Positions 41,880 through 51,852 are shown, numbered from the stretch's first letter. The stretch is DNA of 64,000 nt from an uncultured Ulvibacter sp. (GCA_938041335.1 CALIAF010000036.1:1-64000); one strand, 5' to 3'. Translations and numbers: made by a program. The notes: a model not told the origin generated them from the letters alone.

Positions 41880-43484
41880 TTACGCTGGAGGGCCTCCAGC
41901 TAAAATCTCATCATTTGCAAATTCTTCAAACTGCTTAAAGTTCGCTTTAAAAGACGCTGCTAATTTATGAGCTGTCTTGTAATACCCTTCATCATTATTC
42001 CAAGTACCTCTTGGGCTTAAAACAGCCGTTGGCACATTAGGACATGTTCTAGGCTGAGCTAGACCAAAAACAGAATGAATATGGTAATTTTCTTTATTTG
42101 CAGCATCAAGACTTCCATCCATTGCGGCGGTAATCATTGCTCTTGTATATTTCAATTTCATTCTTGTCCCAACTCCATAAGGTCCACCTGTCCAGCCCGT
42201 ATTCACCAACCAGACGTTCACACCAGAATCTTTCATTTTTTTACTTAGCATCTCTGCATATTTAGTAGGATGCAAAGGCATAAATGGCGCCCCAAAACAG
42301 GCCGAAAAGCTTGGCATTGGCTCTGTCACACCCGCTTCTGTACCTGCAACTTTAGCAGTATATCCACTAATAAAATGATAGGCAGCTTGTCCAGGAGTTA
42401 GCTTAGTTATTGGAGGCAAAACACCAAAGGCATCTGCCGTTAAGAAAAATATATTTTTCGGGTTCTTCCCTACAGAAGGCACCTTAATATTATCAATATG
42501 ATCAATAGGGTAACTTACACGTGTATTTTGTGTAATACTTGTGTTCGCAAAATCTACAACGCCATTTTCATCCATTACTACATTCTCCAAGATTGCCCCT
42601 GGTTTTATAGCACCATAAATATCCGGCTCATTTGCTGCAGAAAGGTTGATCACCTTTGCATAACAACCGCCTTCAAAATTAAATATCGTGTTTTCTGCGG
42701 TCCAACCATGTTCATCATCACCAATTAACTTACGATCTGGATCTGCAGACAGTGTTGTTTTTCCTGTACCAGAAAGACCAAAAAATATCGCGGTCTCTCC
42801 ATTCTCCCCAACATTTGCAGAACAGTGCATAGGCAGCGTGTTCTTCTCCACTGGAAGTATAAAATTAAGCGCAGAAAAAATTCCTTTTTTGATTTCACCA
42901 GTATAGCCAGTACCACCAATTAAAGCAATCTTCCTTGTAAAATTTAAAATGGCAAAATTATGCTGGCGCGTTCCATCTATTGCCGCATCTGCCATAAAGC
43001 CAGGTGCATTAATGATCAACCACTCAGGATCAAAACTATTTAATTCTTGCTCCGTAGGGCGTAAGAACATATTATAGGCAAACATATTAGACCAAGGATA
43101 CTCGTTTACTACGCGTATATTCAACTTATAATCTGTATCTGCACAAGCATAACTGTCACGAACGTAAAGTTCTTTATCAGAAAGATAAGCTGTCACCTTA
43201 TTATAAAGCGCATCAAACTTATCTGCTTGAAATGGGATATTAATGTCACCCCACCACACCTTATCTTTAGTCACCTCATCTTTGACAATAAACCGGTCCA
43301 TAGGAGAACGTCCAGTAAACTCACCTGTATTTACAGCAAGTGCGCCGTTGTCCGCTTCTTTTCCTTGTCCCTTATCTAGTGTCTCTTTGTGAAGTGCTTC
43401 CGAAGAAAGTTGGTAGTGCACTTTAGCATTATTAATGCCGTATTGATTTATAGAAATCGTTTTAGTAGTTTGGTTTTGGGCCAT
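41880..43484 (-). CDS. pckA: Phosphoenolpyruvate carboxykinase (ATP)
   Basis: A 534-residue gluconeogenic enzyme converting oxaloacetate and ATP to PEP. The kinase P-loop FGLSGTGKT lies at about 235-243, followed by the Mg-binding LIGDDEHGW (about 254-262). The Mn and substrate site includes MHCSANVG (about 219) and RSPMDRF (about 59). Length and motifs are those of the ATP-dependent form. It is a single gene with a promoter box upstream and a shared terminator. Confidence 0.97.
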   Translation of the reverse strand: MAQNQTTKTISINQYGINNAKVHYQLSSEALHKETLDKGQGKEADNGALAVNTGEFTGRSPMDRFIVKDEVTKDKVWWGDINIPFQADKFDALYNKVTAYLSDKELYVRDSYACADTDYKLNIRVVNEYPWSNMFAYNMFLRPTEQELNSFDPEWLIINAPGFMADAAIDGTRQHNFAILNFTRKIALIGGTGYTGEIKKGIFSALNFILPVEKNTLPMHCSANVGENGETAIFFGLSGTGKTTLSADPDRKLIGDDEHGWTAENTIFNFEGGCYAKVINLSAANEPDIYGAIKPGAILENVVMDENGVVDFANTSITQNTRVSYPIDHIDNIKVPSVGKNPKNIFFLTADAFGVLPPITKLTPGQAAYHFISGYTAKVAGTEAGVTEPMPSFSACFGAPFMPLHPTKYAEMLSKKMKDSGVNVWLVNTGWTGGPYGVGTRMKLKYTRAMITAAMDGSLDAANKENYHIHSVFGLAQPRTCPNVPTAVLSPRGTWNNDEGYYKTAHKLAASFKANFKQFEEFANDEILAGGPPA

Positions 43485-43508
43485 CTTACATTTTTAATTG
43501 TTGCAACG

Positions 43509-43516
43509 CAAAAATA
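43509..43516 (-). promoter_or_regulatory. -7 box of pckA
   Basis: TATTTTTG on the minus strand, 25 bp before the pckA ATG; a TTG lies 16 bp further upstream, slightly short of usual spacing. Confidence 0.5.
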
Positions 43517-43638
43517 ACAAAATAGCAATACACAACGACCCTATATCCTCTTAATTATCACTAGAAATTGTTAATAAATACAACATTACCTATACATTAC
43601 TGTACAATTTTCGCTTACGCGAAAATATTCTAGACGGA

Positions 43639-44022
43639 CTATTTGCTCCTTAACACGCCCATAGCCAACAAAAGCCATCCTGTAATAAAGAGCAAACCTC
43701 CTAATGGCGTCAAAAAAGCAATGCCACTAACGGAAAACGACAATACTTCTTGAAGTGATAACAAATAAATCGAGCCCGAAAAAAGAAATATCCCTAAACA
43801 AAAAAGCCACAAAACGCGACGCTTTACTATTTCAGAAATACTAGGAGATAGACCTATAACAAACAAGGCAAGTGCGTGATACATCTGGTACCTAACCCCT
43901 GTTTCAAAACTCGCAAGGGACGAAGCATCTACCAGTTTTTTGAGACCGTGTGCTCCAAAAGCACCTATCGCAATAGTTGCTGCCAAAAGAAATGCTGCGG
44001 TGACTACTATTTTTTTGTTCAT
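43639..44022 (-). CDS. DUF423 membrane protein
   Basis: A 127-residue membrane protein with four helices. AIGAFGAHGLKKLVD (about 19-33) followed by ETGVRYQMYHALAL (about 41-54) is the DUF423 signature (A-F-G-A-H-x-L and YxxxHxLAL). Function is unknown. The facing saccharopine dehydrogenase gene begins 80 bp away, leaving room for two promoters. Confidence 0.9.
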   Translation of the reverse strand: MNKKIVVTAAFLLAATIAIGAFGAHGLKKLVDASSLASFETGVRYQMYHALALFVIGLSPSISEIVKRRVLWLFCLGIFLFSGSIYLLSLQEVLSFSVSGIAFLTPLGGLLFITGWLLLAMGVLRSK

Positions 44023-44102
44023 TTTTTATAATTTCTACGCGGTGGTTTTAGTATTTTTACAGCACCAATTTTCACCCCATAAAGGTAACCAAAACCCATT
44101 AC

Positions 44103-45473
44103 ATGAGAAACATTTTAATCATAGGTGCAGGGCGTTCTGCTACAAGTTTAATCAAATATTTGTTAGACAAAAGTGAAGCAGAAGAGTTATTTCTAACTAT
44201 TGGGGATCTCAATATACAGAACGCTCAAAAATTTACAAGTGGACATCCAAACGGACGAGGTATATTACTTGATGTTTTTAATGAACCTCAGCGTCGTAAG
44301 GCGGTAGAGAATTCAGATCTAGTAATCTCAATGTTACCTGCACGTTTTCATATTGAAGTTGCAAAAGATTGTGTTGAGTTTGGCAAACACCTTGTAACCG
44401 CATCTTATATTAGTAACGAGATGCAATTACTAGACCCTAAAGCAAAAGCAAAAGGTCTCGTTTTCATGAATGAAATTGGCTTAGACCCAGGTATTGATCA
44501 TATGAGTGCGATGCAGATAATAGATCGCATAAAAGACCAAGGTGGAAAAATGCTTTTGTTTGAAAGCTTTACAGGCGGACTTGTAGCGCCAGAGAGCGAT
44601 AACAACCTCTGGAATTATAAATTTACTTGGAACCCGCGTAACGTAGTTCTAGCTGGTCAAGGCGGTGCTGCCGAGTTTGTCCAAGAAGGAAAATATAAAT
44701 ACATCCCATACAACCGCCTCTTTAGAAGGACAGAGTTCATCAAAGTAGAAGGTTACGGAAAATTTGAGGTATACGCAAACAGAAACTCTCTGAAATACCA
44801 ATCTATTTATGGCCTTAAAGACGTACTTACCTTATATCGAGGCACCATACGTCGCGTAGGATTTAGTAAAGCCTGGAATATGTTTGTACAATTAGGGATG
44901 ACAGATGACAGTTATAAACTACCAGATAGTGAGACATTAACCTATAGGGACTTTGTAAACTGCTTTTTACCGTACTCTCCAACAGATAGCGTAGAGCTCA
45001 AATTGCGACACAGTTTAAAAATTGATCAAGACGATTTAATGTGGGAAAAATTGCTCGATCTTGATATCCTAAACGGTGATAAAATAATTGGTCTTAAAGA
45101 TGCCTCACCAGCACAATGTTTGCAAAAAATATTAATGGACAGCTGGACTTTAGAAGAAGACGATAAAGATATGATCGTAATGTACCACAAGTTTGGTTAC
45201 GAACTTGATGGCAAGAAACACCAAATAGACAGCAATATGATTTGTATTGGCGATGACCAAACCTATACCTCCATGGCAAAAACAGTTGGCCTTCCAGTGG
45301 CCATTGCAGCGTTAAAAATATTAAACGGAGATATAACCACTCCAGGCGTTCAGCTTCCTATTAAAAAAGAAGTGTACGAGCCTATCTTAAAAGAATTGGA
45401 AGACTACGGCATTCACTTTACAGAAACAGAGGTGCCTTATTTAGGATACAACCCTGATAGTGTGGTGGGGTAA
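44103..45473 (+). CDS. Saccharopine dehydrogenase family protein
   Basis: A 456-residue NAD(P)-dependent enzyme. The Rossmann motif IIGAGRSATSLIKYLL starts at residue 5, and NEIGLDPGIDHMSAMQ (about 122-137) is the substrate-domain signature of the Lys9 type. Such enzymes split saccharopine to glutamate and aminoadipate semialdehyde in lysine degradation. Together with the glutaryl-CoA dehydrogenase at 18830, a lysine breakdown route is conceivable, but the pathway is not shown by this window. A 23-bp perfect inverted repeat follows the stop. Confidence 0.87.
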   Translation: MRNILIIGAGRSATSLIKYLLDKSEAEELFLTIGDLNIQNAQKFTSGHPNGRGILLDVFNEPQRRKAVENSDLVISMLPARFHIEVAKDCVEFGKHLVTASYISNEMQLLDPKAKAKGLVFMNEIGLDPGIDHMSAMQIIDRIKDQGGKMLLFESFTGGLVAPESDNNLWNYKFTWNPRNVVLAGQGGAAEFVQEGKYKYIPYNRLFRRTEFIKVEGYGKFEVYANRNSLKYQSIYGLKDVLTLYRGTIRRVGFSKAWNMFVQLGMTDDSYKLPDSETLTYRDFVNCFLPYSPTDSVELKLRHSLKIDQDDLMWEKLLDLDILNGDKIIGLKDASPAQCLQKILMDSWTLEEDDKDMIVMYHKFGYELDGKKHQIDSNMICIGDDQTYTSMAKTVGLPVAIAALKILNGDITTPGVQLPIKKEVYEPILKELEDYGIHFTETEVPYLGYNPDSVVG

Positions 45474-45485
45474 ATAGTAGTGAAA

Positions 45486-45532
45486 AATAGAAGCCTCACA
45501 AAAGTCTTTAAGACTTTTGTGAGGCTTCTATT
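45486..45532. terminator. Shared terminator: 23-bp perfect inverted repeat
   Basis: AATAGAAGCCTCACAAAAGTCTT is followed, after one base, by its exact reverse complement. It lies between two converging genes and could stop transcription both ways; the perfect arms are unusually long. Confidence 0.8.
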
Positions 45533-45550
45533 AATTCTCGATTTCTTAAA

Positions 45551-46243
45551 CTAACTCCTTCTACTAAAAAACATACTAATAAAATATAGAAGCGTCGCTA
45601 GCGACCCTAATGCGGCTACAAGATAAGTTCTTGCTGCCCACTTTAATGCGTCTTTTGCTCCTGCGTGTTCTTCTTGCGTCACCATATTCTCACTTTCTAA
45701 CCAAGCCAAAGCACGGTTACTAGCATCGTATTCTACAGGTAACGTAATCATTGTAAATGCCGTTGTTACAGCAAACAAAGCAATTCCAATAAGAAATACC
45801 GTATTACCAAAAGCGGTTCCCGCAGCAGATAAACCCAGCCCAGCCATGATCACTACATTTGAAATCTTCCCAGAAAAACCTACCATAGGCACAATAGCAG
45901 ATCGCAATTTTAACCAGCTGTATGCTGTAGCATGTTGTATTGCGTGCCCTACTTCGTGAGCAGATACTGCAGCAGCAGATGCGTTACGTTCACTGTAAAC
46001 TACTTCGCTAAGATTTACAGTTTTATCTCTTGGATTGTAATGATCTGTTAATTGTCCTGTTACAGCCAATACTTGCACATCTGTAATCCCATTATCAGCG
46101 AGCATTTTTTCTGCAATTTCCTTACCGCTCATTCCATTTTGTAAAGAGATTTGAGAATAGTGTTTAAATTTGCTTTTTAGTTTTCTACTTACAAAAGTAC
46201 TTAGCAAGAAAACAGCTCCCGCTATTATGTAATATCCAATCAT
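45551..46243 (-). CDS. Neutral zinc metallopeptidase, YugP-like
   Basis: A 230-residue membrane-bound peptidase. The zinc site AVSAHEVGHAIQH (HExxH, about 93-97) follows one N-terminal helix (about 2-18), and two or three hydrophobic helices lie C-terminally (about 115-165 and 205-225). The glutamate ligand is probably in ASNRALAWLES (about 175-185). Substrates are unknown. It is a single gene that converges with the saccharopine dehydrogenase gene. Confidence 0.87.
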   Translation of the reverse strand: MIGYYIIAGAVFLLSTFVSRKLKSKFKHYSQISLQNGMSGKEIAEKMLADNGITDVQVLAVTGQLTDHYNPRDKTVNLSEVVYSERNASAAAVSAHEVGHAIQHATAYSWLKLRSAIVPMVGFSGKISNVVIMAGLGLSAAGTAFGNTVFLIGIALFAVTTAFTMITLPVEYDASNRALAWLESENMVTQEEHAGAKDALKWAARTYLVAALGSLATLLYFISMFFSRRS

Positions 46244-46357
46244 TTTTTATAATTTTTAGGTTTCTAAAGATAATAAAACAATAATTAAGCCTAAAATTAA
46301 TTAGACGGCATACATTCCTATTTTAATAGGTATTTTTATACTTTATAAATCAAAATC

Positions 46358-46837
46358 ATGGCTCAAGACACACCACCATTTACTGCAAAAGGGTTTTTAA
46401 AGACCTTCTCCATCATACATCTCGCTTTACTCGCAGGTCCTGTATTATTCATGGTTGTTAGCTATGCACAACACACTAATAACACATTCTCTTTAGAACT
46501 GGGTGAAAATATGTTCGCCTATCTTCTTCCTGGATTAACGGTCGCCAGTGTTTTCGTCGGAAATATGCTTTTCAAGAAAAATATGAAGGAATTAAACACA
46601 ACAGAAACACTGCAAAGTAAGCTGGCAATCTATCAAACCTCGAGCATTATACGATATGCACTATTGGAAGGAACAGCACTTTTAGCCATCGTAACTTTTA
46701 GCAACGAAAACAATTTATACTACCTTATTTTTGCAGTAATACCGCTTGGATATCTACTGTTACTTAGACCTACTAAAGATAAAATCACCACAGACCTCAA
46801 TCTTACAGCACAAGAAGTACGTCAGTTTGATAATTAA
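46358..46837 (+). CDS. Small four-helix membrane protein of unknown function
   Basis: A 159-residue protein with four hydrophobic segments (about 13-34, 47-68, 95-116 and 119-136) and a C-terminal tail LNLTAQEVRQFDN. I recognise no family; similar short proteins with an ETLQSKLAIYQTSSIIRYALLEGTALLAI block occur in flavobacteria as I recall. The gene ends 13 bp before the leuS stop on the other strand, with no terminator hairpin between. Confidence 0.7.
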   Translation: MAQDTPPFTAKGFLKTFSIIHLALLAGPVLFMVVSYAQHTNNTFSLELGENMFAYLLPGLTVASVFVGNMLFKKNMKELNTTETLQSKLAIYQTSSIIRYALLEGTALLAIVTFSNENNLYYLIFAVIPLGYLLLLRPTKDKITTDLNLTAQEVRQFDN

Positions 46838-46849
46838 AACTAAATAACC

Positions 46850-49675
46850 CTACCCTACGAGATTCACAATCTTACCAGGTACTACAATTACCTTTTTAGG
46901 TGTTCTACCATTAAGGTATTGTTGCGTTTTTTCGTTTGCCATTACTGCAGCCTCAATCTCATCTTTACTTAAATCTAAGGACAACTCCATAGTAAACTTC
47001 ATCTTTCCATTAAAAGAAATAGGATACTCTTTACTGCTTTCTACTAAGTGACTTGCATCAAAAACAGGAAATGAAGCTGTTGCGACACTCTCGTTATTGC
47101 CCAACTTATTCCACAACTCTTCTGCAATGTGCGGTGCGTATGGTGATATCAAAACCGACAATGGTTCTAAAATCTCACGAGAATTACATTTCATGGCCGT
47201 CAACTCGTTCACTGCTATCATAAAAGTAGAAACAGAGGTGTTAAAACTAAAGTTCTCTATATCGTCCTGTACTTTTTTAATGGTTTTATGCAACACTTTT
47301 AGCGCCTCTTTACTCGCCGCATCATTAGAAACAGTAAAGCTTTCATCTGCACCAGAATGAAACAAGCGCCACATCTTTTTTAAGAAAGAATGCACGCCGG
47401 TTATGCCTGCCGTATTCCAAGGCTTTGCTTGTTCTAATGGACCTAAAAACATCTCATACATACGCAAAGTATCGGCGCCAAAATCGTCGCAAATATCATC
47501 GGGATTAACTACGTTAAACCATCTCTTAGACATTTTCTCAACTTCACGAGTTACTTTAAACGTCCCATCATCGCACGTAATAAACTCCGCATCTTTAAAA
47601 TCTTTTCTCCAATTTTTAAAACCTTCAACATCTAGTTCATTAGACACATTTACTAACGAAACATCTGCGTGTATAGGCTCCGTTTTTCTGCCATCTATTT
47701 TCTTAGCACAAACAAATACATTTTCACCTTCTAATCTATGAACTAAAGCACTCTCCCCAAGAATCATCCCTTGGTTTATCAATTTTTTAAATGGTTCATC
47801 TACAGGCACAACACCTCTATCATATAAGAACTTCACCCAAAAACGGCTGTACAACAAATGTCCTGTGGCGTGCTCGCTACCTCCTATATATAAATCTACA
47901 TTCTCCCAATATTTTAAAGCTTCTTTGCTAGCAATGGCTTCATCATTATTGGCATCCATATATCTAAACATGTACCAACTACTCCCCGCCCATCCTGGCA
48001 TGGTGTTTAATTCTAGTGGAAAAACAGTTTTGTTATCTATCAACTCATTAGGCACCACCTCGTTCTTCCCGGTATCCCAAGCCCAAACGTCTGCACGACC
48101 TAATGGCGGTTCACCTTCTTCTGTAGGCAAATACTTTTCTACTTCTGGTAGCGTGATAGGCAAGTGTTTCGCATCTATCAATTGTGGCATTCCGTCCTTA
48201 TAAAATATAGGAAACGGCTCTCCCCAATAGCGCTGTCTACTAAAAACAGCATCACGAAGTCTAAAATTTATCTTTCCTTCGCCAGCCCCTAATTTTTCTA
48301 AAGCTTCAATAGCTTTAAACGAGGCTTGCTTATAAGGCAAGTCATTTAAAAAATCACTATTTGTGATCACTACATTACTTTTGTCTGCATATGCTTCTTC
48401 AGAAATATCAATGTCCTTAAATATGTTAGGAATCTCAATATCAAAATGTTTTGCAAAATCATAATCCCGCTGGTCACCACAAGGTACTGCCATTACAGCT
48501 CCTGTACCATAACCCGCTAATACGTAATCTCCAATCCAAATAGGTATTGGTTCTTTTGTTAAAGGATGCTCAGCATACGCACCTGTAAATACACCAGAAA
48601 TAGTTTTTACATCTGCCATACGCTCGCGCTCACTTCTCTTTGCAGAAGCAGCAACATAGGCATCAATCGCATCTTTTTGTTCCGGTGTTGTAATTTGATT
48701 AACCAACTCATGTTCTGGCGCCAATGTCATAAAGCTCACACCATAAATAGTGTCTGGGCGAGTAGTAAATACAGGAATCTTAAAATCTGACTCTTGAACA
48801 TTAAATGTCACCGTCGCTCCCTTTGATCTTCCTATCCAGTTGGTTTGAGAATCTTTTAAAGGTTGTGGCCAGTCTATCGTGTTTAAATCGTCTAATAATC
48901 GCTGGGCATATGCCGTAATACGCATACTCCATTGTTTCATTTTTTTGCGAACTACTGGATATCCTCCTCTTTCAGAAACACCATTTACAATCTCATCATT
49001 GGCAAGTACAGTTCCTAATTTTGGGCACCAGTTTACTTCTGTTTCGGCTAGATAGGTTAAACGATAATCTAACAAGATTTCTTGTTGGCGCGTTTCAGAA
49101 AAAGAATTCCACTCTTCTGCTGAAAAACGAATGGCATCAACCTCGCAAGCTGCGTTAAGATTAAAATTTCCTTCTTCCTTAAAAAAGTCAACTAGAGCGA
49201 CAATTGAAAAGGCCTTCTCGAGAGTTTTACAATACCAGCTCTCATACAACATCCCAAAAATCTCCTGTGTCCATTTATAATAAGATGGATCTGAGGTACG
49301 TACTTCTCTACTCCAATCAAAAGAGAAACCTATTTTATCAAGTTGCTCTCTATAGCGTGCAATGTTTTCTTTAGTAGTTTTTCTAGGGTGTTGCCCTGTC
49401 TGGATGGCGTACTGCTCTGCTGGCAATCCAAAAGAATCGTAGCCCTGTGGGTGCAAAACATTAAAACCTTGATGGCGTTTGTAACGCGCGTAAATATCAC
49501 TTGCGATATACCCTAATGGATGCCCAACATGTAGTCCCGCACCACTTGGATAAGGAAACATATCTAGTACATAATACTTAGGTTTCTCACTGTCATTCTT
49601 GGCGGCAAAAGTCTGGTTTGTTGCCCAGTAATCTTGCCACTTTTTCTCGATATCGTTAAAATGATATTTGCTCAT
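46850..49675 (-). CDS. leuS: Leucyl-tRNA synthetase
   Basis: A 941-residue class I synthetase. HIGH-like HVGHPLGY (about 48-55), the editing domain CP1 (about 230-430, with TRPDTIYGVSFM at about 310) and the KMSKS-like EKMSKRW (about 706) are all present, followed by the anticodon-binding domain. The length exceeds the about 860-880 residues of most bacterial LeuRS, owing to insertions such as residues 157-200 and 640-690. A -7 box TATTTTTG lies 23 bp upstream. Confidence 0.97.
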   Translation of the reverse strand: MSKYHFNDIEKKWQDYWATNQTFAAKNDSEKPKYYVLDMFPYPSGAGLHVGHPLGYIASDIYARYKRHQGFNVLHPQGYDSFGLPAEQYAIQTGQHPRKTTKENIARYREQLDKIGFSFDWSREVRTSDPSYYKWTQEIFGMLYESWYCKTLEKAFSIVALVDFFKEEGNFNLNAACEVDAIRFSAEEWNSFSETRQQEILLDYRLTYLAETEVNWCPKLGTVLANDEIVNGVSERGGYPVVRKKMKQWSMRITAYAQRLLDDLNTIDWPQPLKDSQTNWIGRSKGATVTFNVQESDFKIPVFTTRPDTIYGVSFMTLAPEHELVNQITTPEQKDAIDAYVAASAKRSERERMADVKTISGVFTGAYAEHPLTKEPIPIWIGDYVLAGYGTGAVMAVPCGDQRDYDFAKHFDIEIPNIFKDIDISEEAYADKSNVVITNSDFLNDLPYKQASFKAIEALEKLGAGEGKINFRLRDAVFSRQRYWGEPFPIFYKDGMPQLIDAKHLPITLPEVEKYLPTEEGEPPLGRADVWAWDTGKNEVVPNELIDNKTVFPLELNTMPGWAGSSWYMFRYMDANNDEAIASKEALKYWENVDLYIGGSEHATGHLLYSRFWVKFLYDRGVVPVDEPFKKLINQGMILGESALVHRLEGENVFVCAKKIDGRKTEPIHADVSLVNVSNELDVEGFKNWRKDFKDAEFITCDDGTFKVTREVEKMSKRWFNVVNPDDICDDFGADTLRMYEMFLGPLEQAKPWNTAGITGVHSFLKKMWRLFHSGADESFTVSNDAASKEALKVLHKTIKKVQDDIENFSFNTSVSTFMIAVNELTAMKCNSREILEPLSVLISPYAPHIAEELWNKLGNNESVATASFPVFDASHLVESSKEYPISFNGKMKFTMELSLDLSKDEIEAAVMANEKTQQYLNGRTPKKVIVVPGKIVNLVG

Positions 49676-49697
49676 TGCTTCGGAAATTTTAAGGGTG

Positions 49698-49705
49698 CAA
49701 AAATA
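49698..49705 (-). promoter_or_regulatory. -7 box of leuS
   Basis: TATTTTTG on the minus strand, 22 bp before the leuS ATG, matches TAnnTTTG. Confidence 0.55.
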
Positions 49706-49758
49706 GGGCTATTGATTTAAAAAACAGACCAAAATGAGAATAAGGTGATCGTAGTTTA

Positions 49759-50622
49759 CTAAAATACTGGAGCTAATAATTTTCCCGAATACAAAACCCA
49801 AAGCATCGACAAGAGTGCCGAAAGGTTCATTGCCCAACCAAATAGTTTCATTTGGGCAACGGTATACGATGTATCTTTAAAGAACACAAATACATCAAGT
49901 ACTAACCAAGCTGCAAATACTGCTAAAAATCCGGCGAGCACGTAATCTTGAAAACCAATACCTAAAACAAGAACCTCTACAATTAGAAAGACAAGCATTA
50001 ACAATTTGGCTTTTTTTCTACCAATGCGGGTGGCAGTTGTTTTCTTCCCCGCCTTTCTATCGGGCTCGATATCCATAATTTCGCCAGCAATATGGGCTTG
50101 AAAAGCAAACAATGATAGATAAGCCATTGTTAGCCAAGGGAGCATGGGGAGCTTATTAAGCAACAAACTAAACAAGGCCGTAACCACATATCCTATTTGT
50201 ATGAGAATCTCAAAAGGAGGTCGTTCTTTAATACGGAAAGGTTTAAAATTATAGATATAGTTAACCGCAACCATAAAAAACAAGACGATAAACATCTGTA
50301 ATCCCGCCTCAAAAACAAAGTAGATGGCAAACGGAAGATTTATTAGCGCAATCCACAAAGGAACTCGTTTTAAAATGGCAGTACTTGCCTTTGCTCCAAA
50401 GAGAAAGTTTCCCTTTCTATCGTTTACTTTATCTGCCGCAACATCATTATAGTCATTGAGCCCATACACGAGATAATTTAATGGAAAAGTGACAAACACA
50501 AGCCCAATCCAAAAATTAGCGGACTCCCAAAACACAGTATTAAAGGTAAAAGGAACGAGGTAAATCCAAAGGGTAGGAAACCAAAGTCCGGGGCGAGATA
50601 TTTTTAAATGTTTTAGTATCAA
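49759..50622 (-). CDS. UbiA-family prenyltransferase
   Basis: A 287-residue integral membrane enzyme with about eight helices. The two aspartate-rich motifs are LNDYNDVAADKVND (about 55-68) and GEIMDIEPDRKAGKKT (about 182-197), which bind the prenyl diphosphate. The aromatic acceptor cannot be told; quinone, haem O or carotenoid-type roles are all possible. Translation starts at TTG 50622: an in-frame TGA lies 12 bp before it and no earlier ATG exists. There is no co-transcribed neighbour. Confidence 0.87.
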   Translation of the reverse strand: MILKHLKISRPGLWFPTLWIYLVPFTFNTVFWESANFWIGLVFVTFPLNYLVYGLNDYNDVAADKVNDRKGNFLFGAKASTAILKRVPLWIALINLPFAIYFVFEAGLQMFIVLFFMVAVNYIYNFKPFRIKERPPFEILIQIGYVVTALFSLLLNKLPMLPWLTMAYLSLFAFQAHIAGEIMDIEPDRKAGKKTTATRIGRKKAKLLMLVFLIVEVLVLGIGFQDYVLAGFLAVFAAWLVLDVFVFFKDTSYTVAQMKLFGWAMNLSALLSMLWVLYSGKLLAPVF

Positions 50623-50659
50623 AGGCGCATTTCAGAAATACAAATTTAGATATAATTTA

Positions 50660-50830
50660 TATGTAATCGTGAGTTGCATTTCGACAAGCTGAGAGTGACT
50701 GCTAAGTAATGAAAAAACAGTAGTTGTCATGCGGAGCCTGTCGAAGCTAATGGCCTGATAATACACTTCCAATATTCTACTAATAACAACGTTGTTAATT
50801 AAACGATGTCCGCTACGGACATCTGTTAAA
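50660..50830. repeat. Inverted TTCGACAAGCT / AGCCTGTCGAA repeat and small hairpin
   Basis: TTTCGACAAGCTGAGAGTGAC (from about 50678) and GTCATGCGGAGCCTGTCGAAG (to about 50748) face each other about 30 bp apart, a pattern I know as a common dispersed intergenic repeat in flavobacteria. Just before ftsX, GATGTCC-GCTAC-GGACATC (about 50805-50823) forms a perfect 7-bp hairpin. The translation of this region gives no credible protein. Confidence 0.65.
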
Positions 50831-50839
50831 AAATCTGTG

Positions 50840-50847
50840 TATTTTTG
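50840..50847 (+). promoter_or_regulatory. -7 box of the ftsX operon
   Basis: TATTTTTG, 25 bp before the ftsX ATG, matches TAnnTTTG. Confidence 0.55.
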
Positions 50848-50871
50848 CGTTTCTAACGGCAGCCACCATCT

Positions 50872-51750
50872 ATGAGCAAATCTTACGAATCTTATCAAAA
50901 ACGAAGACTCTTTACTTCTTACTTTTCTGTAGTATTAAGTATCTCATTAGTATTATTTTTATTAGGATTATTAGGCTTATTGGTACTCAACAGCAAAAAA
51001 GTGGGTGATTACTTTAAAGAACAAATTCCTATTGTGGTTTTCTTAAAAGACAGCGCAAAGGAGGTGGAAGTTACACAATTAAAGCAAAGTCTCGCATTGG
51101 CAGATTATACAAAAGATGCCACTTATGTCACTAAAGAAGAAGCAGCAGAAGAACATAGCGAAGTGATAGGTGAGGACTTTATGGAGTATCTAGGTGACAA
51201 CCCATTACAAAATAGTATTGATGTAAGAGTAATGGCCTCTTTTGTGACGCCTGATAAAATTGAAGAAATTGTCAGTGACATTAAAAGTAAATCTTTTGTA
51301 GACGATGTCGTTTATGACAAGCCGCTCATAGAAAAATTGGATAGTAATGTGCGTAAAATTAGTTTTTGGATGCTGGTCATTGCCGGTATGTTTTTAATCA
51401 TTGCCATTCTGCTTATTAATAGCTCCATTAGATTATCTGTGTACGCAAAACGCTTTACTATTAAAACCATGCAGATGGTAGGTGCAACCAAGCGTTTTAT
51501 TAGAAGACCCTTTGTGTGGCGCAGTGTTCGTTTAGGTATTATAGGAGCTATCCTAGCGATAATAGGTGTTGCAGGCGTTATTTATTATGCAGATAAGAGT
51601 TTTCCTGAGCTAGAAATTATACAAGACAAATTAATTTTAGGCGGCTTGTTTTTATTCATCTTAATGATGGGCTTGGTGATTACTTGGTTAAGCACTTATT
51701 TTGCAACACAGCGTTTTTTAAACTTAAGAACAGATGACTTATATTATTAG
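50872..51750 (+). CDS. ftsX: Cell division protein FtsX
   Basis: A 292-residue membrane protein that with FtsE forms an ABC-like complex controlling septal peptidoglycan hydrolases. One helix (about 17-40), a periplasmic domain (45-165), and three C-terminal helices (about 168-190, 222-246 and 258-282) match FtsX; the cytoplasmic loop KTMQMVGATKRFIRRPF (about 197-213) is the family signature. ftsE is not adjacent. It heads ftsX-DUF3098-uppP-truB, a gene order conserved in Bacteroidota. Confidence 0.94.
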   Translation: MSKSYESYQKRRLFTSYFSVVLSISLVLFLLGLLGLLVLNSKKVGDYFKEQIPIVVFLKDSAKEVEVTQLKQSLALADYTKDATYVTKEEAAEEHSEVIGEDFMEYLGDNPLQNSIDVRVMASFVTPDKIEEIVSDIKSKSFVDDVVYDKPLIEKLDSNVRKISFWMLVIAGMFLIIAILLINSSIRLSVYAKRFTIKTMQMVGATKRFIRRPFVWRSVRLGIIGAILAIIGVAGVIYYADKSFPELEIIQDKLILGGLFLFILMMGLVITWLSTYFATQRFLNLRTDDLYY

Positions 51751-51773
51751 GCATTAGGCATTAGGCATTAGGC
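51746..51773. repeat. Heptanucleotide tandem repeat (GCATTAG)
   Basis: Four tandem TTAGGCA-type heptads start in the last codon and stop of ftsX (TAG belongs to the first unit). A 7-bp unit could change in number without a length limit, but it lies just outside the reading frame. Confidence 0.75.
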
Positions 51774-51852
51774 AAAAATAAAATTCATTTTAATTGGCAT
51801 ACACATTATTGCAACATCTTGAATTTTGAATATTAAATTTTGAATTGAAAAA

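Noticed and set aside
50632-50898. An 88-residue open frame upstream of ftsX on the minus strand
   Set aside because: Its sequence is the translation of the TTCGACAAGCT repeat (SFDRLRMT...), a known false gene pattern, and it overlaps the ftsX start.
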